NCBI GenBank assembly: GCA_958298945.1
Contig: OY282608.1
Location: 76,370,806-76,434,805, forward strand
Direction of reading: 5' to 3'
DNA from: Atherix ibis
Taxonomy: Eukaryota; Arthropoda; Insecta; Diptera; Athericidae
DNA length: 64,000 nucleotides
The stretch's first letter is position 1, and the number at the start of each line of letters is the position of its first letter. The translations under genes and the position numbers were made by a program. The notes below the pieces were generated by a model. It saw nothing but the letters and a program-made list of their open reading frames with translations. It was not told the DNA's origin and did not search any database. Positions 23,416-35,256 of the stretch are shown in pieces.

Positions 23416-26400
23416 GTTGATCGTTTGTTGGTTTGTTGGTTTGTTGGTTTGTTTGTTTGTTGGGGTGTTCGTTTGTTGGGTTGTTGGCTTGTTGGCTTTT
23501 TGGTTTGTTGGTTTGTTTGTTTGTTGGTTTATTTGTTTGCTGGTTTGTTGGGTTGTTGGTTTATTTGTTTGTTGGTTTGTTGGTTTGTTGGCTTGTTGGT
23601 TTGTTTTTTTTGTTGGTTTGTTGGTTTGTTGGTTTATTTGTTTGTTGGTTTGTTGGCTTGTTGGTTTGTTGGTTTGTTGGATTGTTGGTTTGTTGGTTTG
23701 TTCGTTTGTTGGTTTATTTGTTTGTTGGTTTGTTAGTTTTTGTGGGTTTGAAGGTTTGTTTGTTTGTTGGCTTGTTGGCTTGTTGGTTTATTGGTTTGTT
23801 GGCTTGTTGGTTTGTTGGTTTGTTTGTTTGTTGGTTTTTTGTTTATTGGTTTGTTGGTTTGTTGGGTTTTTGGTTTATTTGTTTGTTGGTTTGTTAGCTT
23901 GTTGGTTAGTTGGTTTGTTGGTTTGTTGGTTTGTTGGTTTGTTGGTTTATTTGTTTGTTGGTTTGTTGGCTTGTTGGTTTGTTGGCTTGTTGGCTTGTTG
24001 GTTTGTTGGTTTATTGGTTTGTTGGATTGTTGGTTTGTTGGTTTGTTGGTTTGTTGGTTTGTTGGTTTATTGATTTGTTCGTTTGTTGGTTTATTTGGTT
24101 GTTGGTTTGTTGGTTTTTGTTGGTTTGTTGGTTTGTTTGTTTGTTGGTTTGTTGGTTTGTTAGTTTGTTGGTTTGTTGGTTTGTTTGTTTGTTGGTTTGT
24201 TCGTTTGTTGGCTTGTTGGTTTGTTGGTTTTTTGGTTTGTTGGGTTATTGGTTTATTTGTTTGTTGGTTTATTGGCTTGTTGGTTTGTTGGTTTGTTGGT
24301 TTGTTGGTTTGTTGGTTTGTTGGTTTGTTGGTTTGTTTGTTTGTTGATTTGTTCGTTTGTTGGCTTGTTGGTTTGTTGGCTTGTTGGTTTGTTGGTTTGT
24401 TGGTTTATTTGCTTGTTGGTTTGTTGGTTTGTTGGTTTGTTGGTTTGTTTGTTTGTTGATTTGTTCGTTTGTTGGCTTGTTGGTTTGTTGGCTTGTTGGT
24501 TTGTTGGTTTGTTGGTTTATTTGCTTGTTGGCTTGTTGGTTTGTTGGTTTGTTGGTTTATTTGCTTGTTGGTTTGTTGATTTGTTTTTTTGTTGGTTTGT
24601 TGGTTTGTTGGTTTGTTGGTTTGTTGGTTTGTTGGTTTGTTGGTTTGTTGGTTTGTTCGTTTGTTCATTTGTTGGCTTGTTGGTTTGTTGACTTGTTGGC
24701 TTGTTATTTTGTTGGGTTGTTGGTTTGTTGGTTTGTTGGTTTGTTGGCTTGTTGGTTTGTTGGTTTGTTGATTTGTTCGTTTGTTGGTTTGCTGGTTTGT
24801 TGGTTTGTTGGCTTGTTGGTTTGTTGGTTTGTTGGTTTGTTGGTTTGTTGCTTTGTTGGTTTGTTGGTTTGTTGGTTTGTTGGTTTGTTGGTTTGTTGGT
24901 TTGTTGGTTTGTTTGTTTGTTGGCTTGTTGGTTTGTTCGTTTGTTGGCTTGTTGGTTTGTTGGCTTGTTGGCTTGTTGGTATGTTGGTTTCTTGGTTTGT
25001 TGGTTTGTTGGTTTGTTGGTCTGTTGGTTTGTTGGTTTGTTGGTTTGTTGGTTTGTTGGTGTGTTGGTTTATTGGTTTATTTGTTTGTTCGTTTGTTGGT
25101 TTGTTGGTTTGTTGGTTTATTGGTTTGTTGGTTTGTTGGCTTGTTAGTTTGTTGGTTTGTTGGTTTGTTGGCTTGTTGGTTTGTTGGTTTGTTGGTTTGT
25201 TGATTTGTTCGTTTGTTAGTTTGTTGGTTTGTTGGTTTGTTGGCTTGTTGGTTTGTTGGTTTGTTGGTTTGTTGGTTTGTTGGTTTGTTGGTTTATTCGT
25301 TTGTTGGTTTGTTCGTTTGTTGGTTTATTTGTTTGTTGGTTTGTTGGTTTTTGTTGGTTTGTTGGCTTGTTGGTTTGTTGGTTTGTTGGTTTGTTGGTTT
25401 GTTGGTTTGTTGGTTTGTTGGTTTGTTGGTTTGTTGGTTTGTTGGTTTGTTGGTTTGTTGGGTTGTTGGTTTGTTGGTTTGTTGGTTTGTTGATTTGTTT
25501 GTTTGTTGGTTTGTTTGTTTGTTGGTTTGTTCGTTTGTTGGCTTGTTGGTTTGTTGGTTTGTTGGTTTGGTGGTTTGTTGGTTTGTTGGTTTGTTTATTT
25601 GTTAGTTTGTTCGTTTAATCGCTTGTTAGTTTGTTGGCTTGTTGGTTCGTTGGTTTGTTGGTTTGTTTGTTTGTTGGTGTGTTCGTTTGTTCGTTTGTTG
25701 GTTTTTCGGTTTGTTGGCTTGTTGGCTTGTTGGTTTGTTGGTTTGTTGGCTTGTTGGTTTGTTGGTTTGTTGGTTTGTTGGTTTGTTGGTTTGTTGATTT
25801 GTTGGTTTGTTGGTTTTTTTGTTTGTTGGTTTGTTCATTTGTTGGCTTGGTCGTTTATTGATTTGTTCGTTTGGTGGTTTGTTCGTTTGTTCGCTTGTTG
25901 GTTTGTTGGCTTGTTGGTTCGTTGGTTTGTTGGTTTGTTTGTTTGTTGGTTTGTTGGTTTTTTGGTTTGTTGGCTTGTTGGCTTGTTGGTTTGTTGGTTT
26001 GTTCGCTTGTTGGTTTGTTGGTTTGTTGGTTTGTTAGTTTGTTGGTTTGTTGGTTTGTTGGTTTGTTGGTTTGTTGGTTTGTTGGTTTGTTGGTTTGTTG
26101 GTTTGTTAGTTTGTTGGTTTGTTTGTTTGTTGGTTTGTTGGTTTGTTGGTTTATTTGTTTGTTGGTTTGTTGGTTTTTGTTGGTTTGTTGGTTTGTTTGT
26201 TTGTTGGTTTGTTGGTTTGTTGGTTTATTTGTTTGTTGGTTTGTTGGTTTTTGTTGGTTTGTTGGTTTGTTTGTTTGTTGGTTTGTTGGTTTGTTTGTTT
26301 GTTGGTTTGTTTGTTTGTTGGTTTGTTGGTTTGTTGGTTTGTTGGTTTGTTAGTTTGTTGGTTTGTTTGTTTGTTGGCTTGTTGGTTCGTTGGTTTGTTG

Positions 26401-28105
26401 GTTTGTTGGTTTGTTGGTTTGTTGGTTTGTTGGTTTGTTGGTTTGTTAGTTTGTTGGTTTGCTCATTTGTTGTCTTGTTGGCTTGTTGGTTTGTTGGTTT
26501 GTTGGTTTGTTGGTTTGTTGGTTTGTTGGTTTCTTGGTTTATTTGTTTGTTGGTTTATTTGTTTGTTGGTTTGTTGGCTTGTTGGTTTGTTGGCTTGTTG
26601 GCTTGTTGGTTTGTTGGTTTATTGGTTTGTTGGTTTGTTGGTTTGTTGGTTTGTTGGTTTGTTGGTTTGTTGGTTTGTTGCTTTGTTGGTTTGTTGGATT
26701 GTTTGTTTGTTGGTTTATTTGTTTGTTGGTTTGTTGGTTTTTGTTGATTTGTTGGTTTGTTTCTTTGTTGGTTTGTTGGTTTGTTGGGTTATTGGTTTAT
26801 TTGTTTGTTGGTTTGTTGGTTTATTAGTTTGTTGTTTTGTTGGTTTGTTTGTTTCTTGGTTTGTTCGTTTGTTGGCTTGTTGGTTTGTTGGTTTGTTGGT
26901 TTGTTGGGTTATTGGTTTATATGTTTGTTGGTTTGTTGGTTTATTGGCTTGTTGGTTTGTTTGTTTGTTGGTTTGTTTGTTTGTTGGTTTGGTTGTTTGT
27001 TGGTTTGTTGGTTTGTTGGCTTGTTGGGTTGTTGGTTTGTTGGTTTGTTTGCTTGTTGGTTTGTTGCTTTGTTTTTTTGTTGGTTTGTTGGTTTGTTGGT
27101 TTGTTGGTTTGTTGGTTTGTTGGTTTGTTGGTTTGTTGGTTTGTTGGTTTGTTGGTTTGTTGGTTTGTTGGCTTGTTGGGTTGTTGGTTTGTTGGTTTGT
27201 TTGCTTGTTGGTTTGTTGGTTTGTTTTTTTGTTGGTTTGTTGGTTTGTTGGTTTGTTGGTTTGTTGGTTTGTTGGTTTGTTGGTTTGTTGGTTTGTTGGT
27301 TTGTTCGTTTGTTCATATGTTGGCTTGTTGGTTTGTTGGCTTGTTTGCTTGTTAGTTTGTTGGTTTGTTGGTTTGTTGGTATGTTGGCTTGTTGGTTTGT
27401 TGGTTTGTTCGTTTGTTGGTTTGTTCGTTTGTTCGCTTGTTGGCTTGTTGGTTTGTTGGTTCGTTGGTTTGTTGGTTTGTTTGTTTGTTGGTTTGTTCGT
27501 TTGTTGGTTTTTTGGTTTGTTGGTTTGTTGGCTTGTTGGTTTGTTGGTTTGTTGGCTTGTTGGTGTGTTGGTTTGTTGGTTTGTTGGTTTGTTGGTTTGT
27601 TTGTTTGTTGGTTTGTTCGTTTGTTGGCTTGTTGGTTTATTGGTTTGTTGGTTTGTTGGTTTCTTGGTTTGTTTGCTTGTTGGTTTGTTGGCTTGTTGGT
27701 TCGTTGGTTTGTTGGTTTGTTTGTTTGTTGGTTTGTTCGTTTGTTGGTTTTTTGGTTTGTTGGCTAGTTGGCTTGTTGGTTTGTTGGTTTGTTGGCTTGT
27801 TGGTTTGTTGGCTTGTTGGTTTGTTGGTTTGTTGGTTTGTTGGTTTATTTGTTTGTTGGTTTGTTGGTTTGTTAGATTGTTGGTTTGTTGGTTTGTTGGT
27901 TTGTTGGTTTGTTTGGTTTGTTGGTTTGTTGGTTTGTTCGTTTGTTGGTTTGTTCGTTTGTTTGCTTGTTGGTTTGTTAGCTTGTTGGTTCGTTGTTTTG
28001 TTGGTTTGTTTGTTTGTTGGTTTGTTCGTTTTTTGGTTTTTTGGTTTGTTGGCTTGTTGGCTTGTTGGTTTGTTGGTTTGTTGGCTTGTTGGTTTGTTGG
28101 TTTGT
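23415..28105 (+). repeat. Copy 1 of an approximately 5-kb higher-order repeat
   Basis: Rare words pair with the second copy: GTTGATCG at 23416/28471 (5055), GAAGG at 23750/28813 (5063), TAATCG at 25616/30541 (4925), and TTAGATTG at 27872/32805 (4933). The drop from about 5055 to 4925 falls near 25.3 kb, where this copy has about 130 bp extra, including a TTTTTGTTGG unit and a TTTATTTG word. Inside it the word TTTGCTTG followed by a T-run occurs twice, near 27.05 and 27.20 kb. Confidence 0.85.
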
Positions 28106-28470
28106 TGATTTGTTAGTTTATTGGTTTGTTGGGTTGTTGGTTTGTTGGTTTGTTGGCTTGTTGGCTTGTTGGTTTGTTGGTTTATTGGTTTGTTGGATTG
28201 TTGGTTTGTTGGTTTGTTGGTTTGTTGGTTTGTTGGTTTATTGGTTTGTTCGTTTGTTGGTTTATTTGGTTGTTGGTTTGTTGGTTTTTGTTGGTTTGTT
28301 GGTTTGTTTGTTTGTTGGTTTGTTGGTTTGTTAGTTTGTTGGTTTGTTGGTTTGTTTGTTTGTTGGTTTGTTCGTTTGTTGGCTTGTTGGTTTGTTGGTT
28401 TGTTGGTTTGTTGGGTTATTGGTTTATTTGTTTGTTGGTTTATTGGCTTGTTGGTTTGTTGGTTTGTTGG
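28106..28470 (+). repeat. Short junction segment between the two 5-kb copies
   Basis: This piece resembles about 24.0-24.3 kb and 29.05-29.35 kb. It shares the TTTATTTGGTTG word and the TTTTTGTTGG unit after it, so that part of the 5-kb unit exists three times. The junction between copies 1 and 2 is therefore not a clean head-to-tail join. Confidence 0.6.
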
Positions 28471-31400
28471 GTTGATCGTTTGTTGGTTTGTTGGTTTGTT
28501 GGTTTGTTTGTTTGTTGGGGTGTTCGTTTGTTGGGTTGTTGCTTTGTTGGCTTGTTGGCTTTTTGGTTTGTTGGTTTGTTTGTTTGTTGGTTTATTTGTT
28601 TGCTGGTTTGTTGGGTTGTTGGTTTATTTGTTTGTTGGTTTGTTGGTTTGTTGGCTTGTTGGTTTGTTTTTTTTGTTGGTTTGTTGGTTTGTTGGTTTAT
28701 TTGTTTGTTGGTTTGTTGGCTTGTTGGTTTGTTGGTTTGTTGGATTGTTGGTTTGTTGGTTTGTTCGTTTGTTGGTTTATTTGTTTGTTGGTTTGTTAGT
28801 TTTTGTGGGTTTGAAGGTTTGTTTGTTTGTTGGCTTGTTGGCTTGTTGGTTTGTTGGTTTGTTGGCTTGTTGGTTTGTTGGTTTGTTTGTTTGTTGGTTT
28901 TTTGTTTATTGGTTTGTTGGTTTGTTGGGTTTTTGGTTTATTTGTTTGTTGGTTTGTTAGCTTGTTGGTTAGTTGGTTTGTTGGTTTGTTGGTTTGTTCG
29001 TTTGTTGGTTTATTTGTTTGTTGGTTTGTTGGCTTGTTGGTTTGTTGGCTTGTTGGCTTGTTGGTTTGTTGGTTTATTGGTTTGTTGGATTGTTGGTTTG
29101 TTGGTTTGTTGGTTTGTTGGTTTGTTGGTTTATTGGTTTGTTCGTTTGTTGGTTTATTTGGTTGTTGGTTTGTTGGTTTTTGTTGGTTTGTTGGTTTGTT
29201 TGTTTGTTGGTTTGTTGGTTTGTTAGTTTGTTGGTTTGTTGGTTTGTTTGTTTGTTGGTTTGTTCGTTTGTTGGCTTGTTGGTTTGTTGGTTTGTTGGTT
29301 TGTTGGGTTATTGGTTTATTTGTTTGTTGGTTTATTGGCTTGTTGGTTTGTTGGTTTGTTGGTTTGTTGGTTTGTTGGTTTGTTGGTTTGTTGGTTTGTT
29401 TGTTTGTTGATTTGTTCGTTTGTTGGCTTGTTGGTTTGTTGGCTTGTTGGTTTGTTGGTTTGTTGGTTTATTTGCTTGTTGGTTTGTTGGTTTGTTGGTT
29501 TGTTGGTTTGTTTGTTTGTTGATTTGTTCGTTTGTTGGCTTGTTGGTTTGTTGGCTTGTTGGTTTGTTGGTTTGTTGGTTTATTTGCTTGTTGGCTTGTT
29601 GGTTTGTTGGTTTGTTGGTTTATTTGCTTGTTGGTTTGTTGATTTGTTTTTTTGTTGGTTTGTTGGTTTGTTGGTTTGTTGGTTTGTTGGTTTGTTGGTT
29701 TGTTGGTTTGTTCGTTTGTTCATTTGTTGGCTTGTTGGTTTGTTGACTTGTTGGCTTGTTATTTTGTTGGGTTGTTGGTTTGTTGGTTTGTTGGTTTGTT
29801 CGCTTGTTGGTTTGTTGGTTTGTTGATTTGTTCGTTTGTTGGTTTGCTGGTTTGTTGGTTTGTTGGCTTGTTGGTTTGTTGGTTTGTTGGTTTGTTGGTT
29901 TGTTGCTTTGTTGGTTTGTTGGTTTGTTGGTTTGTTGGTTTGTTGGTTTGTTGGTTTGTTTGTTTGTTGGCTTGTTGGTTTGTTCGTTTGTTGGCTTGTT
30001 GGTTTGTTGGCTTGTTGGCTTGTTGGTATGTTGGTTTCTTGGTTTGTTGGTTTGTTGGTTTGTTGGTCTGTTGGTTTGTTGGTTTGTTGGTTTGTTGGTT
30101 TGTTGGTGTGTTGGTTTATTGGTTTATTTGTTTGTTCGTTTGTTGGTTTGTTGGTTTGTTGGTTTATTGGTTTGTTGGTTTGTTGGCTTGTTAGTTTGTT
30201 GGTTTGTTGGTTTGTTGGCTTGTTGGTTTGTTGGTTTGTTGGTTTGTTGATTTGTTCGTTTGTTAGTTTGTTGGTTTGTTGGTTTGTTGGCTTGTTGGTT
30301 TGTTGGTTTGTTGGTTTGTTGGTTTGTTGGTTTGTTGGTTTGTTGGTTTGTTGGTTTGTTGGTTTGTTGGTTTGTTGGTTTGTTGGGTTGTTGGTTTGTT
30401 GGTTTGTTGGTTTGTTGATTTGTTTGTTTGTTGGTTTGTTTGTTTGTTGGTTTGTTCGTTTGTTGGCTTGTTGGTTTGTTGGTTTGTTGGTTTGGTGGTT
30501 TGTTGGTTTGTTGGTTTGTTTATTTGTTAGTTTGTTCGTTTAATCGCTTGTTAGTTTGTTGGCTTGTTGGTTCGTTGGTTTGTTGGTTTGTTTGTTTGTT
30601 GGTTTGTTCGTTTGTTCGTTTGTTGGTTTTTCGGTTTGTTGGCTTGTTGGCTTGTTGGTTTGTTGGTTTGTTGGCTTGTTGGTTTGTTGGTTTGTTGGTT
30701 TGTTGGTTTGTTGGTTTGTTGATTTGTTGGTTTGTTGGTTTTTTTGTTTGTTGGTTTGTTCGTTTGTTGGCTTGTTCGTTTATTGATTTGTTCGTTTGGT
30801 GGTTTGTTCGTTTGTTCGCTTGTTGGTTTGTTGGCTTGTTGGTTCGTTGGTTTGTTGGTTTGTTTGTTTGTTGGTTTGTTGGTTTTTTGGTTTGTTGGCT
30901 TGTTGGCTTGTTGGTTTGTTGGTTTGTTCGCTTGTTGGTTTGTTGGTTTGTTGGTTTGTTAGTTTGTTGGTTTGTTGGTTTGTTGGTTTGTTGGTTTGTT
31001 GGTTTGTTGGTTTGTTGGTTTGTTGGTTTGTTAGTTTGTTGGTTTGTTTGTTTGTTGGTTTGTTGGTTTGTTGGTTTATTTGTTTGTTGGTTTGTTGGTT
31101 TTTGTTGGTTTGTTGGTTTGTTTGTTTGTTGGTTTGTTGGTTTGTTGGTTTATTTGTTTGTTGGTTTGTTGGTTTTTGTTGGTTTGTTGGTTTGTTTGTT
31201 TGTTGGTTTGTTGGTTTGTTTGTTTGTTGGTTTGTTTGTTTGTTGGTTTGTTGGTTTGTTGGTTTGTTGGTTTGTTAGTTTGTTGGTTTGTTTGTTTGTT
31301 GGCTTGTTGGTTCGTTGGTTTGTTGGTTTGTTGGTTTGTTGGTTTGTTGGTTTGTTGGTTTGTTGGTTTGTTAGTTTGTTGGTTTGCTCATTTGTTGGCT

Positions 31401-33050
31401 TGTTGGCTTGTTGGTTTGTTGGTTTGTTGGTTTGTTGGTTTGTTGGTTTGTTGGTTTCTTGGTTTATTTGTTTGTTGGTTTATTTGTTTGTTGGTTTGTT
31501 GGCTTGTTGGTTTGTTGGCTTGTTGGCTTGTTGGTTTGTTGGTTTATTGGTTTGGTGGTTTGTTGGTTTGTTGGTTTGTTGGTTTGTTGGTTTGTTGGTT
31601 TGTTGCTTTGTTGGTTTGTTGGATTGTTCGTTTGTTGGTTTATTTGTTTGTTGGTTTGTTGGTTTTTGTTGATTTGTTGGTTTGTTTCTTTGTTGGTTTG
31701 TTGGTTTGTTGGGTTATTGGTTTATTTGTTTGTTGGTTTGTTGGTTTGTTGGTTTATTAGTTTGTTGTTTTGTTGGTTTGTTTGTTTCTTAGTTTGTTCG
31801 TTTGTTGGCTTGTTGGTTTGTTGGTTTGTTGGTTTGTTGGGTTATTGGTTTATATGTTTGTTGGTTTGTTGGTTTATTGGCTTGTTGGTTTGTTTGTTTG
31901 TTGGTTTGTTTGTTTGTTGGTTTGTTTGTTTGTTGGTTTGTTGGTTTGTTGGCTTGTTGGGTTGTTGGTTTGTTGGTTTGTTTGCTTGTTGGTTTGTTGC
32001 TTTGTTTTTTTGTTGGTTTGTTGGTTTGTTGGTTTGTTGGTTTGTTGGTTTGTTGGTTTGTTGGTTTGTTGGTTTGTTGGTTTGTTGGTTTGTTGGTTTG
32101 TTGGCTTGTTGGGTTGTTGGTTTGTTGGTTTGTTTGCTTGTTGGTTTGTTGGTTTGTTTTTTTGTTGGTTTGTTGGTTTGTTGGTTTGTTGGTTTGTTGG
32201 TTTGTTGGTTTGTTGGTTTGTTGGTTTGTTGGTTTGTTCGTTTGTTCATATGTTGGCTTGTTGGTTTGTTGGCTTGTTGGCTTGTTAGTTTGTTGGTTTG
32301 TTGGTTTGTTGGTATGTTGGCTTGTTGGTTTGTTGGTTTGTTCGTTTGTTGGTTTGTTCGTTTGTTCGCTTGTTGGCTTGTTGGTTTGTTGGTTCGTTGG
32401 TTTGTTGGTTTGTTTGTTTGTTGGTTTGTTCGTTTGTTGGTTTTTTGGTTTGTTGGTTTGTTGGCTTGTTGGTTTGTTGGTTTGTTGGCTTGTTGGTGTG
32501 TTGGTTTGTTGGTTTGTTGGTTTGTTGGTTTGTTTGTTTGTTGGTTTGTTCGTTTGTTGGCTTGTTGGTTTATTGGTTTGTTGGTTTGTTGGTTTCTTGG
32601 TTTGTTTGCTTGTTGGTTTGTTGGCTTGTTGGTTCGTTGGTTTGTTGGTTTGTTTGTTTGTTGGTTTGTTCGTTTGTTGGTTTTTTGGTTTGTTGGCTAG
32701 TTGGCTTGTTGGTTTGTTGGTTTGTTGGCTTGTTGGTTTGTTGGCTTGTTGGTTTATTGGTTTGTTGGTTTGTTGGTTTATTTGTTTGTTGGTTTGTTGG
32801 TTTGTTAGATTGTTGGTTTGTTGGTTTGTTGGTTTGTTGGTTTGTTTGGTTTGTTGGTTTGTTGGTTTGTTCGTTTGTTGGTTTGTTCGTTTGTTTGCTT
32901 GTTGGTTTGTTAGCTTGTTGGTTCGTTGGTTTGTTGGTTTGTTTGTTTGTTGGTTTGTTCGTTTTTTGGTTTTTTGGTTTGTTGGCTTGTTGGCTTGTTG
33001 GTTTGTTGGTTTGTTGGCTTGTTGGTTTGTTGGTTTTTTGATTTGTTGGT
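28471..33050 (+). repeat. Copy 2 of the approximately 5-kb higher-order repeat
   Basis: It is the partner of 23.4-28.1 kb. Differences from copy 1 include loss of about 130 bp near 30.3 kb, TTCG at 30761 where copy 1 has TTCA (25836), TTCG near 31627 where copy 1 has TTTG (26702), and CTTGTTCG where copy 1 has CTTGGTCG. The marker GGCGTG appears just after its end (33112) and is characteristic of the following family B. Confidence 0.85.
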
Positions 33051-33675
33051 TTGTTGGTTTGTTGGGTTGTTGGTTTGTTGGTTTGTTTGTTGGTTGGTTT
33101 GTTCGTTTGTTGGCGTGTTGGTTTATTGGTTTGTTCGTTTGTTGGTTTGTTCGTTGTTCGCTTGTTGGTTTGTTGGCTTGTTGGTTCGTTGGTTTGTTGG
33201 TTTATTTGTTTGTTGGTTTGTTCGTTTGTTTGTTTTTTGGTTTATTGGCTTGTTGGCTTGTTGGTTTGTTGGTTTGTTGGCTTGTTGGTTTGTTGGTTTG
33301 TTGGTTTGTTGGTTTGTTGGTTTGGTGGTTTGTTCGTTTGTTGGTTTGTTGATTTGTTTGTTTGTTGGTTTGTTCGTTTGTTGGCTTGTTGGTTTATTGG
33401 TTTGTTTGTTTGTTGGTTTGTTGGTTTGTTCTTTTTTTGGCTTGTTGGTTTGTTGATTTGTTGGTTTGTTGGTTTGTGTGTTTGTTGGTTTGTTGGTTTG
33501 TTGGTTTGTGGGTTTGTTGGTTTGTTGGTTTGTTTGTTTGTTGTGTTGTTCGTTTGTTGGCTTGTTGGTTTGTTGGCTTGTTGGCTTTTGGCATGTTGGT
33601 TTGTTGGTTTGTTGGTTCGTTGGTTTGTTGGTTTGTTGGTTTGTTGGTTTGTTGGTTTGTTAGTTTGTTGGTTTG
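33050..33675 (+). repeat. Family B lead-in segment
   Basis: It holds the first GGCGTG (33112) and TTGTGTTGTT (33541) words. The second is followed after 42 bp by GGCTTTTGGC (33583). This pair recurs at 44991/45033, 47659/47701 and 53199/53241, with a mutated version at 46141/46183. The segment is thus one member of a five-copy dispersed HOR piece. A 7-base phase shift (TTCGTTGTTCG) lies near 33150. Confidence 0.75.
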
Positions 33676-35256
33676 TTCGTTTGTTGGCTTGTTGGCTTGT
33701 TGGTTTGTTGGTTTGTTGGTTTGTTGGTTTGTTGGTTTGTTGGTTTGTTGGTTTGTTGGTTTGTTTGTTTATTTGTTTGTTGGTTTGTTGGTTTGTTAGA
33801 TTGTTGGTTTGTTGGTTTGTTGGTTTGTTGGTTTGTTGGTTTGTTCGTTTGTTGGTTTTTTGATTTGTTGGTTTGTTGGTTTTTTGGTTTGTTGGCTTGT
33901 TGGTTTGTTGGTTTTTTGGTATGTTGGCTTGATGGTTTGTTGGCTTGTTGGTTTGTTGGTTTGTTAATTGGTTGGTTTGTTGGCTTGTTGGCTTGTTAGT
34001 TATTGGGTTGTTGGTTTGTTCGTTTGTTGGTTTGTTGGTTTCTTGGTTTGTTCGCTTGTTGGTTCGTTGGCTTGTTGGTTCGTTGGTTTGTTGGTTTGTT
34101 TGTTTGTTGGTTTGTTCGTTTGTTGGTTTTTTGGTTTGTTGGCTAGTTGGCTTGTTGGTTTGTTGGTTTGTTGGCTTGTTGGTTTGTTGGTTTGTTGGTT
34201 TGTTGGTTTATTTGTTTGTTGGTTTGTTGGTTTGTTAGATTGTTGGTTTGTTGGTTTGTTGGTTTGTTGGTTTGTTGGTTAGTTGGTTTGTTGGTTTGTT
34301 CGTTTGTTGGTTTGTTCGTTTGTTTGCTTGTTGGTTTGTTAGCTTGTTGGTTCGTTGGTTTGTTGGTTTGTTTGTTTGTTGGTTTGTTCGTTTGTTGGTT
34401 TTTTGGTTTGTTGGCTTGTTGGCTTGTTGGTTTGTTGGTTTGTTGGTTTATTGGCTTGTTGGTTTGTTGGTTTGTTGATTTGTTGGTTTGTTGGTTTGTT
34501 GGTTTGTTGGTTTGTTGGTTTGTTGGTTTGTTGGTTTGTTTGTTTATTAGTTTGTTCGTTTGTTGGTTTGTTCGTTTGTTCGCTTGTTGGTTTGTTGGCT
34601 TGTTGGTTCATTGGTTTGTTGGTTTGTTTGTTTGTTGGTTTGTTCGTTTGTTGGTTTTTTGGTTTATTGGCTTGTTGGCTTGTTGGTTTGTTGGTTTGTT
34701 GGCTTGTTGGTTTGTTGGTTTGTCGGTTTGTTGGTTTGTTGGTTTGTTGGTTTGTTCGTTTGTTGGTTTGTTGGTTTGTTTGTTTGTTGGTTTGTTCGTT
34801 TGTTGGCTTGTTGGTTTATTGGTTTGTTTGTTTGTTGGTTTGTTGGTTTGTTCTCTTTTTGGCTTGTTGGTTTGTTGATTTGTTGGTTTGTTGGTTTGTT
34901 TGTTTATTTGTTTGTTGGTTTGTTGGTTTGTTAGATTGTTGGTTTGTTGGCTTGTTGGTTTGTTGGTTTGTTGGTTTGTTGGTTTGTTGGTTTGTTGGTT
35001 TGTTCGTTTGTTGGTTTTTTGATTTGTTGGTTTGTTGGTTTTTTGGTTTGTTGGCTTGTTGGTTTGTTGGTTTTTTGGTATGTTGGCTTGTTGGTTTGTT
35101 GGCTTGTTGGTTTGTTGGTTTGTTGGTTGGTTGGTTTGTTGGCTAGTTGGCTTGTTAGTTGTTGGTTTGTTGGTTTGTTCGTTTGTTGGTTTGTTGGTTT
35201 GTTGGTTTGTTGGTTTGTTTGTTTGTTGGTTTGTTTGTTTGTTGGTTTGTTGGTTT
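33675..35256 (+). repeat. Copy 1 of a 1582-bp tandem duplication
   Basis: All markers pair at exactly 1582 bp with the next copy: TTAGATTG at 33796, 34235 and 34931 with 35378, 35817 and 36513; TTTTTTGGTATG at 33912 and 35071 with 35494 and 36653. The constant offset over the whole length means no net octamer gain or loss since the duplication. This copy and its partner are among the most similar pairs in the window. Confidence 0.9.
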
